Assembly (NCBI RefSeq): GCF_025631005.1
Contig: NZ_JAOTPL010000008.1
Span: 62,001 to 126,000 of the forward strand
Direction: 5' to 3'
From: Haoranjiania flava
Lineage (GTDB): Bacteria > Bacteroidota > Bacteroidia > Chitinophagales > Chitinophagaceae
Length of the DNA: 64,000 nt
A model generated the notes under the pieces. That model saw nothing but the letters and a program-made list of their open reading frames with translations. It had not been told where the DNA came from and did no database searches. Numbering within the stretch: position 1 is the first letter of the stretch; each line of letters begins with the position of its first letter. The position numbers were made by a program, and so were the translations under genes. Positions 1 through 9,000 of the stretch are shown here, piece by piece.

Positions 1-1107
1 TTTGCCGGCCAGCTCTTCGTAGTGGTATTCCATAAATGCACGGAATAATGCGAATTTCGTCAGTGGTTTGGCGAGCATGTCATAAGTGGCTCTTGCCAGG
101 TCTTTAAAGCGCACTACCGAAGCGTCGTTTTGCAGGCCGAATTCATAAAACAAGGGTTCATTGGCAGTGCCTTGCTGTACATGTAGTTCCTGGTCTGTAA
201 GGCTCATGAAATCTACAACAGAAAGCGCTGCAGCCATTTCTATAAAGTGTGCGCGGTTCTTCTGTTCACTGGATCCGTCTGCGCCATCCTGCTCATTGGT
301 TACTTTATCGCCAATGTAGTACAGTGCATTGATAGAGCGGTTTCCCGTCACATTCCTGGAGTAATAATGCAGCGCAGCCTTGGTTTTAGAAATAAATGTA
401 TCTGAATTAATGGTTGTCTTCTCATTGCCGCGTACACCAAAGTAGGGTAGAATGGTTACTGCGCCTATCCTGGCATCATTCAGAAAACTATGGTGCGGTA
501 CGGAAGGGTCTGCATCGCGGATGTTCTTTAAGATCAGCGGAAAGCCGGCGGCGCCCGTACCACCGAAGATAGAGCTGATGATAAATACCCGGTCGTTTGC
601 CTCAAAATTTTGTGCGAACCGTTTAAAAAATTCTGATTGTTTAAACTTGTTCAGGACCACACTGCCGATGTTGGGGTTACCCTTGAAGCCTACTTCCATA
701 TTGGCTTCCAGGTTGTTCTTCGAAAACAAAAGCGACATCAGCGACTTATTACTTTCGTCCAGAGAACTGTATTCTATAAAGTCTTTGAAAAGCTGCTCCT
801 TTACGCCTTCTATATCAAATTTAAAATTATCAGATACAAAGCTTCCGTCGCCCAATTCATCCAGGGAAGTGATTCTTGTGCTGAAAAAATCTGATTCATC
901 GGATGATGCTTTTTCCCTGATCTCTTTATACAGGCGTAGAATCTCTACCGTGCGCGTAAGGTCTCCGTTGGATGCATCCGGGTCAATGATGATGGGAATA
1001 ACCGTATCTGTATTCTCCATTTTTACACCGGAAGCCAGCAGCATGGCCAGTGATTTTACCACCCTCGAACCGGTGCCGCCTATAGCAAATAGAAATAATT
1101 TTGACAT
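1..1107 (-). CDS. Tubulin/FtsZ-like GTPase, 3' end cut by window edge
   Basis: The frame opens at the ATG on 1107-1105 and stays open for 369 codons to the window edge, so the C-terminus is missing. Residues 10-15 read GGTGSR, like the first nucleotide-binding loop of the FtsZ/tubulin superfamily. Residues 181-188 read FGGTGAAG after a hydrophobic strand, like the tubulin signature loop that contacts the phosphates. The spacing of the two loops fits a tubulin-like GTPase domain with insertions. It is the third gene of a minus-strand operon and starts 3 nt after the small membrane protein gene stops. Established knowledge: FtsZ-like families outside cell division were described as linked to vWA-domain proteins and proposed to act in membrane remodelling. 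Membership of this protein in such a family is inference from two motifs and context. It is not canonical FtsZ. Confidence 0.7.
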   Translation of the reverse strand, partial: MSKLFLFAIGGTGSRVVKSLAMLLASGVKMENTDTVIPIIIDPDASNGDLTRTVEILRLYKEIREKASSDESDFFSTRITSLDELGDGSFVSDNFKFDIEGVKEQLFKDFIEYSSLDESNKSLMSLLFSKNNLEANMEVGFKGNPNIGSVVLNKFKQSEFFKRFAQNFEANDRVFIISSIFGGTGAAGFPLILKNIRDADPSVPHHSFLNDARIGAVTILPYFGVRGNEKTTINSDTFISKTKAALHYYSRNVTGNRSINALYYIGDKVTNEQDGADGSSEQKNRAHFIEMAAALSVVDFMSLTDQELHVQQGTANEPLFYEFGLQNDASVVRFKDLARATYDMLAKPLTKFALFRAFMEYHYEELAGK

Positions 1108-1110
1108 AAT

Positions 1111-1566
1111 TTAAAAAGGAACTTTTCTGTTTACAGAACTTTTCCATTTGATGAGAATGGAAAACAAAATACTCCAGATAATTGAATAAATAAACGCGGT
1201 AGTTGCAAAGCCCGCACAGTCTGAAACGCCCACACGTAGCTGGTTACAGATGTTTCCGGCCTTCAGGTCGTTGTTGGTATATACAAATGCAATGATGAAA
1301 ATAATCACAGCGCCGATGAGTACATTCAGCAGCCATTTACCTACATTGTTCCACCCCGAGCGGTTAAGAATGCCGTAGTAATAATTAAAAATGATCAGCG
1401 AATTGATGATAAACAAACTCAGGAACACCAGGTTGTAGGTTGATTGCCGCGTATAGTCAGCGCAGGCCATATCCAGGCCGCGCAAATGTTCGCCCAATCC
1501 ATTGGAAGTGCTGTACATACCCAGCGCTTCAAACAAGCCGATCAAAAATTCTGATAAAGCCTTCAT
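1111..1566 (-). CDS. Small three-helix membrane protein of the tubulin-like cassette
   Basis: This 151-residue protein has an amphipathic N-terminal part of about 45 residues. Three hydrophobic segments follow, at about 46-66, 77-97 and 121-141, and the tail is basic. Cysteines lie at about residue 35, between helices 2 and 3, and in the third loop. I recognise no family. It lies 12 nt downstream of the vWA-like lipoprotein gene and 3 nt upstream of the tubulin-like gene, so the three are almost certainly cotranscribed. A role as membrane anchor for the cassette is inference. Confidence 0.7.
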   Translation of the reverse strand: MKALSEFLIGLFEALGMYSTSNGLGEHLRGLDMACADYTRQSTYNLVFLSLFIINSLIIFNYYYGILNRSGWNNVGKWLLNVLIGAVIIFIIAFVYTNNDLKAGNICNQLRVGVSDCAGFATTAFIYSIIWSILFSILIKWKSSVNRKVPF

Positions 1567-1578
1567 GTTTTTAAAAAA

Positions 1579-3015
1579 TTATTTTTTTGATTTTAAGAAG
1601 ATAAAGCCGCCTATCGCCAGCGCTGCTACCAGTATTATCCACCACGGAAAGCCCGAAGATGCACTGTTTTCGCCACCTCCGGCTGCATTTTTACTTATTT
1701 TTATATTTACTGAAAATTGTTCTTTACCGTCGTAGGCATTGTTGTAGGCCTGTGAAATTCCCTCGGCAAGGTATTTAAAGCCGAAAGTCTGGGTTTGTTG
1801 TACACTATCCAGCGGATCGGTATCGTTAAGGGTAGATGTTTTGCTGATCCAGCCCGGCAGGTTGGCTTTTAGCTTTACGGGTACATCCTGCCTTGGTTTC
1901 AGTTCGCTTGTTGCAAGGGTGTAGATGTGTGTAAAACCTTTAAGGCTTTCATTGGTATCATCGCCTATTTTTTCAATGGATACAATTTCATAGTTTGGAG
2001 GCAGTGTATAATTTTTCGTGTCCGTAATAAAGCTTTCGTCAATCTTTAAAAATTCCAGGTTGGCCACATAAGCGAACTGGAAAATGCCGTCTGTGCCGGC
2101 CGCTGCATTTGTCAGGCTCATGCTGGTAGCGGGTTGTACAATATCAAAATTGCCTTTTTTATGCAGGCGCACCAGCTTGGCTTTGGGGGTGCTTCCGGTA
2201 GGTGTGAGCAGGTAATAGCTATTTTCGTAACCTGTATAATTTTCAAAATCTGTTTTATCGAGGAAATTATTCAGGCTTTGATTTTTGCCGGTGATCAGTA
2301 GATAGTAAGGCCTGCGCACATCTTTACCGTTGAGGTCAACCACTTTGGGGCGTTGGCTTTCTATAAAATACCTGCCGTTGAAATTGGAATTCATCTTCAC
2401 AATAATGGAGGAGAAATCACCTTTCTTTAATTGCTCTGAAAGGTTCATCACCAGTGAGTTCTTCGCCAGTTCCAGGTATTGTTGCGAGGTGCCCATGCTG
2501 TCAGAAAAAATAAAATCAGAGATAAGTATATTCACATCCTCGGGGTTTGCAGTCACTGTTTTACGGATGATCTCCGGCATGAAAGAAGTCCTGGTGCCGC
2601 AGCCGGAATTTTGAAAGCTCTGCGGATTCAGGTTCATAAAGAATTGTTGTATGTCAGCAGCAGTTGCTTTTAGTTTCTGCGGGCATATGCTGTTGTTGAT
2701 GTAATAAATATTCACGTCTTTGGCAATACCCCTCGATTTAATATCGGTGATGATGCCCAACACAGCGTTCTTGAAATCTGAGCCGCTGTTTACATAGCCG
2801 TTCATACTGCCGGAGTTTTCTATATAAATATTAAAATTGGCCTTTGTATGTTTTACCGGCTGGTCTTCAACGGCCTCTTCATTAGCGTTAGCAGAAGGTT
2901 CCTGGTCATTGCGGGAACCGAAATTCCCGCTACCGCTTTTACTTTCACAGGAAAACAAAAACACGCAGGAGAGAAGGATGCTACAGAAATAATTCAACGG
3001 GAATTTTATTTGCAT
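1579..3015 (-). CDS. vWA-like lipoprotein with C-terminal membrane anchor
   Basis: The protein has 478 residues. A lipobox ends FLFSC with Cys23, so it is probably lipidated and exported. An acidic linker leads into a vWA-like domain from about residue 60. The strand IYIENSGSM (63-71) matches the MIDAS DxSxS motif except that Glu replaces the first Asp. A Thr/Ser-rich segment near 141-144 and ILISDF (163-168) stand where the later MIDAS Thr and Asp are expected. A Gly/Ser-rich linker and one hydrophobic helix end in KSKK, so the protein is tethered at both ends. It is the first gene of the minus-strand cassette. vWA proteins are known partners of tubulin-like GTPases outside division; the link here is contextual. 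Confidence 0.65.
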   Translation of the reverse strand: MQIKFPLNYFCSILLSCVFLFSCESKSGSGNFGSRNDQEPSANANEEAVEDQPVKHTKANFNIYIENSGSMNGYVNSGSDFKNAVLGIITDIKSRGIAKDVNIYYINNSICPQKLKATAADIQQFFMNLNPQSFQNSGCGTRTSFMPEIIRKTVTANPEDVNILISDFIFSDSMGTSQQYLELAKNSLVMNLSEQLKKGDFSSIIVKMNSNFNGRYFIESQRPKVVDLNGKDVRRPYYLLITGKNQSLNNFLDKTDFENYTGYENSYYLLTPTGSTPKAKLVRLHKKGNFDIVQPATSMSLTNAAAGTDGIFQFAYVANLEFLKIDESFITDTKNYTLPPNYEIVSIEKIGDDTNESLKGFTHIYTLATSELKPRQDVPVKLKANLPGWISKTSTLNDTDPLDSVQQTQTFGFKYLAEGISQAYNNAYDGKEQFSVNIKISKNAAGGGENSASSGFPWWIILVAALAIGGFIFLKSKK

Positions 3016-3147
3016 TCAGTCAATTTTTATCTTTACAAATATATTTTTATTTTTTGTATTAAAATATTGGTTCCCCCTAATTTAACCTTAAATACACACA
3101 AACCGGCTATTGCGGCAGGATGTAAAACCGGGAAGCATTAAAAAGTT

Positions 3148-3155
3148 TATATTTG
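3148..3155 (+). promoter_or_regulatory. -7 promoter box for the MscS gene
   Basis: TATATTTG matches the Bacteroidota -7 consensus TAnnTTTG exactly. It ends 11 nt before the first ATG of the paired start at 3167/3170, so the leader would be only a few nucleotides. It lies inside an upstream extension of the reading frame (from 3110), which argues against that longer start. I see no good -33 TTTG at the right distance. Confidence 0.4.
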
Positions 3156-3166
3156 TTTTCATAATT

Positions 3167-4402
3167 ATGATGAAGGAAATAAGAAATATTACCAGGCAGA
3201 TCGACGGGTGGATCAGGGCTTCATTCGCCGACAATATAGAGTTGCATTTACAGATTGCGTACAAGGTGTTGCTGGTGTTGCTTGTGTTCCTGCTCCTTGA
3301 TTTTATTTTCAATAAATTATTCTCTCCTTTTATTAAAAAGTTTACCAAAAGGTCAGACAACAGGTTTTATGAAATAGCACACAGTGAAAGGGTTTTTTCA
3401 TCGCTTATCAACTGCCTTTCCATTGGCATCACGTACCTGTCTATTGACTATGTTTTCTTTGAGGTGCATCCTCAGACGCATAACCTGCTTGACCGAATTG
3501 CATTTGCGGCATTAGTGATCGTGGCCGTAAACCTGTTTTTCAGGGTCTTGAATTCCTTTGAAAAGTATTACCGACTTTCCCTAAACTACAAGGGTACTGC
3601 GATGGTAACGGTGTTGCAGTCTGTAAAATTATTTGCGTATTTCCTGGCTGCCATTGCGTTGATCATGATTTTATTTGATGTACGGCTGAACACCATCCTC
3701 ACTACCCTTGGCGCCACTACGGCTATATTTGTACTGGTATTTCGCGATACGATCCTCGGCATTATTTCAGGCTTTAACGTGGCTGCATCCAGGACCATTA
3801 AAGTGGGAGACTGGATATCTATACCCAAATATGACTTGGAAGGTGATGTAACGGAAATAAACCTGCTGACCACGAAAATCACTAATTTCGATAAAACCAT
3901 TTCAACCATTCCTACCTACGACCTCATTACCACCGAAGTAAAAAACATGCAGGTACTGATAGACAGAAATTCACGACGCATCATACGCTCCATTTATTTT
4001 AACATCAATTCCTTTAAATTTATGGATGAGGAAATGAAAGAAAGATGGATGAAGATAAACCTGATTTCTGAATATCTAAAACTCAAAGAAAACGAGATCA
4101 ACCAGCAGCGGCTGAACATGCCCAACAATGATATGCTCATCAATGGCATACAGCTTACCAACATCGGTGTTTTCAGGATCTACATTAAAAAATACCTCGA
4201 AAATCATCCTTACATAGACCAGGAAAATGTATTGGTAGTGCGCCAGCGCGATATTTCAGCAAAAGGCCTGCCATTGGAAATATACTGTTTCACTACGCTG
4301 GGGCGTTTTGCAGAGTTCGAAAATATACAGGCTGATATTTTTGACCACATCATGGTTGCGGCCAGTCATTTCGACCTCGAGATACTGCAAAGCAAAATTT
4401 AA
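3167..4402 (+). CDS. MscS-family mechanosensitive ion channel
   Basis: The protein has 411 residues from the first of two adjacent ATGs (3167, 3170). The frame could open at 3110, but a promoter box sits inside that extension. Several hydrophobic helices come first. The typical pore helix and beta-domain follow, with LGATTAIFVLVFRDTILG and then the region running into VGDWISIP. That block, with G/A-rich helix packing and the GD-W-I strand, is diagnostic of MscS-type channels. The long C-terminal half recalls YbdG-type members rather than minimal MscS. It should sit in the inner membrane and release solutes on hypo-osmotic shock. It is a single gene ending 71 nt before sucC. Confidence 0.9.
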   Translation: MMKEIRNITRQIDGWIRASFADNIELHLQIAYKVLLVLLVFLLLDFIFNKLFSPFIKKFTKRSDNRFYEIAHSERVFSSLINCLSIGITYLSIDYVFFEVHPQTHNLLDRIAFAALVIVAVNLFFRVLNSFEKYYRLSLNYKGTAMVTVLQSVKLFAYFLAAIALIMILFDVRLNTILTTLGATTAIFVLVFRDTILGIISGFNVAASRTIKVGDWISIPKYDLEGDVTEINLLTTKITNFDKTISTIPTYDLITTEVKNMQVLIDRNSRRIIRSIYFNINSFKFMDEEMKERWMKINLISEYLKLKENEINQQRLNMPNNDMLINGIQLTNIGVFRIYIKKYLENHPYIDQENVLVVRQRDISAKGLPLEIYCFTTLGRFAEFENIQADIFDHIMVAASHFDLEILQSKI

Positions 4403-4417
4403 CTATATACAGTATTG

Positions 4418-4452
4418 TTTGCAGAAACATTTGTTTGTTTCGCTTATATTTG
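4418..4452 (+). promoter_or_regulatory. Promoter for sucC
   Basis: TTTG at 4418-4421 and TATATTTG at 4445-4452 form a Bacteroidota-type -33/-7 pair with a 23-nt spacer, at the long end of the accepted range. The -7 box is a perfect TAnnTTTG match and ends 21 nt before the sucC ATG. Confidence 0.45.
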
Positions 4453-4473
4453 TCCTGCATTTAAAACTAAAAT

Positions 4474-5685
4474 ATGAATTTACACGAATACCAGGCTAAG
4501 GAAATTTTGAAGAATTACGGTGTGCCCGTACAGGAAGGCATTGCTGTAGAAACAGTGGAAGAAGCTGTTGATGCTTACAGGAAAATCAAAGAAGAGACCA
4601 ACAGTAAGTTTGCTGTAATAAAAGCGCAGATACACGCCGGTGGCCGCGGTAAGGGAAAGATCAAAGGTAGCGAGCAGCGTGGTGTGCAGGTGGTGAAAAG
4701 TGAGGAAGAGGCAGCAACTGTTGCTAAAAATATTTTGGGCAATACACTGGTTACACTACAAACAGGTGAAGCAGGTAAGGTGGTGAATAAATTACTGGTA
4801 GCTAAAGATGCCTATTACGAAGGTCCTTCCCAAACAAAAGAATATTATTTATCTGTTCTGGTAGACCGTGCCAAAGGTCAGAACGTGATCATGTACAGCA
4901 CGGAAGGCGGCATGAATATTGAAGAAGTGGCGCACAATACGCCTGATAAAATATTTAAGGAATGGGTACACCCGGGCGGCAAATTATTGCCATACCAGGC
5001 CAGGAAAATAGCTTTTAACCTGGGGCTTTCAGGCGATGCTTTTAAAAACTGCGTAAAGTTTGTGACTAACCTCTACAGTGCTTTTGCGGAAACAGATGCC
5101 AGCATGCTGGAGATAAATCCTTTGTTTAAAACTTCAGACGATAAGATTATTGCAGTGGATTGTAAACTGAATATAGATGATAATGCACTGATGCGTCATA
5201 AAGATATCGAAGCGGTGCGCGATATTTCAGAGGAAGACCCTACCGAAGTAGAGGCCGGTAAGTACAACCTGAACTTTGTAAAATTAGATGGTAATGTGGG
5301 TTGTATGGTAAATGGCGCCGGGCTGGCCATGGCTACGATGGACATGATCAAGCTGAGCGGCGGCGACCCGGCAAATTTCCTGGATGTGGGTGGTACAGCC
5401 AACGCTGAAACAGTGGAAGCAGGCTTCAGGATCATCTTAAAAGATCCGAATGTAAAAGCTATACTTATCAATATTTTTGGCGGTATAGTGCGTTGCGACC
5501 GCGTTGCAGACGGTGTGATACAGGCATACAGGAAACTGGGCGATATAAATATCCCCATCATTGTACGTTTGCAGGGCACCAATGCTGCTGAAGCCAAGAA
5601 GCTGATTGATGAGAGCGGGCTGAAAGTGCAGTCAGCCATCTTATTGAGTGAAGCGGCAGAACTGGTGAAGCAAGCTGTAGCTTAA
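4474..5685 (+). CDS. sucC: Succinyl-CoA synthetase (ADP-forming) beta subunit
   Basis: The protein has 403 residues, slightly above the usual ~390. It starts MNLHEYQAKEIL, the conserved start of SucC. The ATP-grasp region contains GGRGKGKIKG, and the C-terminal CoA-ligase part contains FLDVGGTA and NIFGGIVRCD. It makes succinyl-CoA from succinate or the reverse, coupled to ADP/ATP, in the TCA cycle, and needs the SucD alpha subunit, which is not adjacent. The last 36 coding bases plus 20 downstream bases are repeated perfectly at 14132-14187, flanking a possible inserted segment. The gene itself is intact. Confidence 0.97.
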   Translation: MNLHEYQAKEILKNYGVPVQEGIAVETVEEAVDAYRKIKEETNSKFAVIKAQIHAGGRGKGKIKGSEQRGVQVVKSEEEAATVAKNILGNTLVTLQTGEAGKVVNKLLVAKDAYYEGPSQTKEYYLSVLVDRAKGQNVIMYSTEGGMNIEEVAHNTPDKIFKEWVHPGGKLLPYQARKIAFNLGLSGDAFKNCVKFVTNLYSAFAETDASMLEINPLFKTSDDKIIAVDCKLNIDDNALMRHKDIEAVRDISEEDPTEVEAGKYNLNFVKLDGNVGCMVNGAGLAMATMDMIKLSGGDPANFLDVGGTANAETVEAGFRIILKDPNVKAILINIFGGIVRCDRVADGVIQAYRKLGDINIPIIVRLQGTNAAEAKKLIDESGLKVQSAILLSEAAELVKQAVA

Positions 5686-5705
5686 TTATTCAAAACCAAA
5701 ATATA
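5650..5705. repeat. 56-bp direct repeat, left copy (sucC 3' end)
   Basis: Bases 5650-5705 are identical to 14132-14187. This copy is the genuine end of sucC plus 20 nt after the stop codon. The identity ends abruptly on both sides. Together the copies bound an 8,482-bp unit carrying the SusC/SusD locus, like the attL/attR pair of an element that integrated at the 3' end of a gene and rebuilt it. Confidence 0.85.
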
Positions 5706-5718
5706 AAACGTACTTACA

Positions 5719-5750
5719 GCGCTGTTAACTTTTTAACGGCGCATTTTTTA
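5719..5750 (+). terminator. Rho-independent terminator after sucC
   Basis: A 10-bp stem (arms 5719-5728 and 5733-5742, one G-T pair) is followed by a T-rich run. It lies 33 nt after the sucC stop, but just outside the 56-bp repeat, so it would belong to the presumed inserted segment. Confidence 0.8.
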
Positions 5751-5921
5751 TTTCTCACATAATTTATGCTTGTACAGTACCTCACTACAATAATCAACAT
5801 TCGTTAAACACGCAAACAGTTGTTGAAATCCAACCTAAGGAAATTTAATTATAAGGCAACTACTCTTTATGATAACATTGTATCCAATCAGAATGAAAGG
5901 TTAAAAAAATCATACTTAAAG

Positions 5922-5951
5922 TTTGGTTTAATGAAAATTAAATATATTTTT
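5922..5951 (+). promoter_or_regulatory. Probable promoter of the SusC/SusD locus
   Basis: TTTG at 5922-5925 and TATATTTT at 5944-5951 are spaced by 18 nt, one mismatch from the Bacteroidota consensus. Transcription would start near 5958, exactly where the inverted repeat at 5957-5988 begins, giving an untranslated leader of about 85 nt for the SusC gene. Confidence 0.45.
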
Positions 5952-5956
5952 ACACA

Positions 5957-5988
5957 ATTGCAAACTTATACCAAAAGGTTTGCAATTT
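5957..5988. other. 10-bp inverted repeat in the SusC leader
   Basis: AATTGCAAAC (5957-5966) and GTTTGCAATT (5979-5988) are perfect inverted copies separated by 12 nt. The stem would lie at the very 5' end of the predicted susC transcript or form an operator just after the promoter. No T run follows, so it is not a simple terminator. Confidence 0.5.
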
Positions 5989-6042
5989 ATCTGTTAAATA
6001 TAATAGTTTATTAGATTTTCTAAACCACTAAATCAGGATTTT

Positions 6043-9000
6043 ATGAAACCAACGTTCGTGAGTTTTAGGTGTTTGTTTCTGCTACTGCTATTTGGTATCG
6101 GTTTGCCACTGATAACTTTTGCTCAAACCACACTACCAACTTCAGTTACCGGAAGCGTAAAAGATGAGGAAGGCGAGCCGCTGAGTAACGCAACCATCTT
6201 TAATGAGCGCACCAAAGAAACAGTATTAACAGGTGAAAATGGCGAGTTTACCATTGATCTGAAAGAAAATGACAAGATAACTATTACCTATGTAGGTAAG
6301 CAACCCAAAACCCTGACTTATAGGGTAGACACAGATTTTAATGTAGTATTGAACAATGACGAAAAAAGCAGGTTAGGAGATGTAACTGTAGTGGCCACTG
6401 GGTACACCAATGTCGACAGGAAATTATTTACTGGTTCCAGCACACAAATACTGGCGAAGGATGCCATGCGCAGTGGCGTACCCGATGTATCCCGCATGCT
6501 GGAAGGTCAGGCCGCAGGTGTTTCCGTTCAAAACGTGTCAGGTACATTTGGAGCGGCGCCTAAGATCCGCATCAGGGGCGCAACTTCTTTGTCTGGCGAT
6601 AACAAACCTCTCTGGGTTATTGATGGTATTATCCTGGAGGATATAGTCAATATTTCAAATGAAGCCCTCACCACAGGCGATGCTAATACGTTGATAGGAT
6701 CTTCTATCGCCGGGTTAAACCCAGATGATATTGAGTCTATGACTATTTTAAGAGACGCTGCTGCTACAGCGCTATATGGGGCACGTGCTATGAATGGAGT
6801 AATAGTGGTGAACACAAAAAAAGGCAGGAATACGCAAGGACGTGCCAGCATCAATTACAGCGGGAACTTTACAACCTATCTAAAACCTAATTACAGTCAG
6901 TTCGACATAATGAATTCTGCAGAACAAATGTCTGTAATGCTGGAATTGGAAAACAAGGGATATTTCAATCATAGCCAGATTTCGCGGGGCTCTTCAGGTG
7001 GCATTTTCTTTAAAATGTACAATAAAATGTATGACTACGATCCGGCAACTGACAGCTATGCTTTGAAAAATACATTATCCGACAGGCTTGCTTTTCTGCA
7101 ACGCTACGCCAAAGCCAATACGGATTGGTTTGACGTACTTTTTAAAAATTCCCTGTTGCAGGAGCATTCTGTAAGTATCACAACCGGTTCAGACAAGGCG
7201 CAAACCTATTTTTCAACCAGTTTCCTCAATGATAATGGGCAATCATTAGGAGATAAAGTAAAACGTTATACTGCCAACTTTAGAAACAATATCAAAATTA
7301 ATAATAAACTAAGTGTGGAATTCGGCGTAAATGGCTCGATAAGAGACCAGCGCGCACCAGGTACACTTACCAGAAATTCAGATCCGGTTTATGGCCAGTA
7401 TTCCAGGGATTTTGATATTAACCCATATTCATATGCTTTAAATACCAGCCGTCTTTTAACCCCTTATGACGAGAATGGAAACCTGGAATTTTTTACCAGG
7501 AACTATGCCCCATTTAATATCTTAAATGAATTAGAGAAAAATTATCTGGAGCTAAAGAGCTATGAAATGCAGGTACGTGGTGGATTAAAGTACAATATTA
7601 TTCGCGGATTGAACTATTCATTCGATGCTGCCTACAGGTTTGCCAATACTAAAAGACAGCACTATATTAAGGAAGGTTCCAATATGGCAGAGGCATTCCG
7701 TGCAAATGGAGATGCTACAATTGCAGCAGGTAATATTCAACTTTATAAAGATCCTGACCTGCCGAATAGTTTACCTGTAGTGGTATTGCCTGAAGGTGGT
7801 TTCTATAACACCAACGATAATGCGCTGAAAAATTATTACATGAGAAATACGCTTGAATATGATAAGAGGTGGGGTGAGGCGCATTGGATTAACTTCTTGG
7901 GAATGACGGAAATCAGGTATACAGACCGGCAGTTCTCTAACTTTCAGGGGATAGCCTATCAATATGAAAATGGCGGTTTAGTAAATCCGAACTACCGCTA
8001 CTTCAAGAAAATGATCGAAGGTGGGCAGTCCTATTTTGGAATGGATTATGGGTACGAACGTTTTGTGGCCAACATGTTGAGAGCGGCATATTCATTATAT
8101 GAAAAGTATACTATAAATGCTACTTACAGATATGATGGTGCCAACCTTATGGGTAGATCTCCGGTGGCACGCTGGGTGCCTACATGGAACATAAGTGGTG
8201 CCTGGGATATAGACCGGGAAAATTTCTTTAACCCTGAGAATAAAATACTATCATCAGCCCGTGTGCGTGCTACGTATGGCTTAGTAGGTAATTTAGGAAA
8301 CGCTACCAACTCTTCAGCTGTTTTTTACAATCAGATCACGTATAGGCCATATGAAAATGAAAAAGAAGCCGCTATAGGAATCAGTAGTTTGGAAAATTCG
8401 CAATTGACATGGGAGAAACTCTATGAATTAAACCTGGGTGCTGATCTTTCATTTTTACAGAAAAGAATTGACCTGACAGTAGACTGGTATAAACGCAATA
8501 TTTTTGACCTGATAGGGCCTATAAAAACGTCAGGTATCGGTGGACAGTTTACCAAAACGGCAAACTACGGCAATATGACTGCACAAGGCTTTGAATTTAC
8601 TTTGGGAGGAAATGTTATCCGCAATCCGGAAGGTTTTAACTGGCGTACACAATTTAATTTTGGTTACAATGAAAATAAAATCACCAACCTCGATGTAAAC
8701 CCTAATATCTGGACATTGGTAAGGGCGGAGGGTGGTGCTATGAAAAATTATTCACAAAGAGGTTTATTTTCAATTAAATTCGACGGGCTTGATCCTCAAT
8801 ACGGATATCCCACCTTTATTAACGAAAAGGGAGAGAAAGACACTTACATATATTTGCAAAGTGATGATGTTGAGCACTTACACTATCATGGTCCGGTTGA
8901 TCCCGTACTCACCGGAGGTTTTTTCAACAGGATAACATATAAAGGATTTTCGCTTTCAGCATTATTTACTTTTGCATCGGGTAACTATATCAGGTTGCAG

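Noticed and set aside
452..1114. 220-codon frame on the plus strand
   Set aside because: It is the shadow of the minus-strand tubulin-like gene, whose frame has two GTPase loops and tight operon spacing.
5820..6014. 64-codon frame between sucC and the SusC gene
   Set aside because: Low-complexity Lys/Asn/Tyr-rich translation that covers the predicted promoter and hairpin of the SusC gene.
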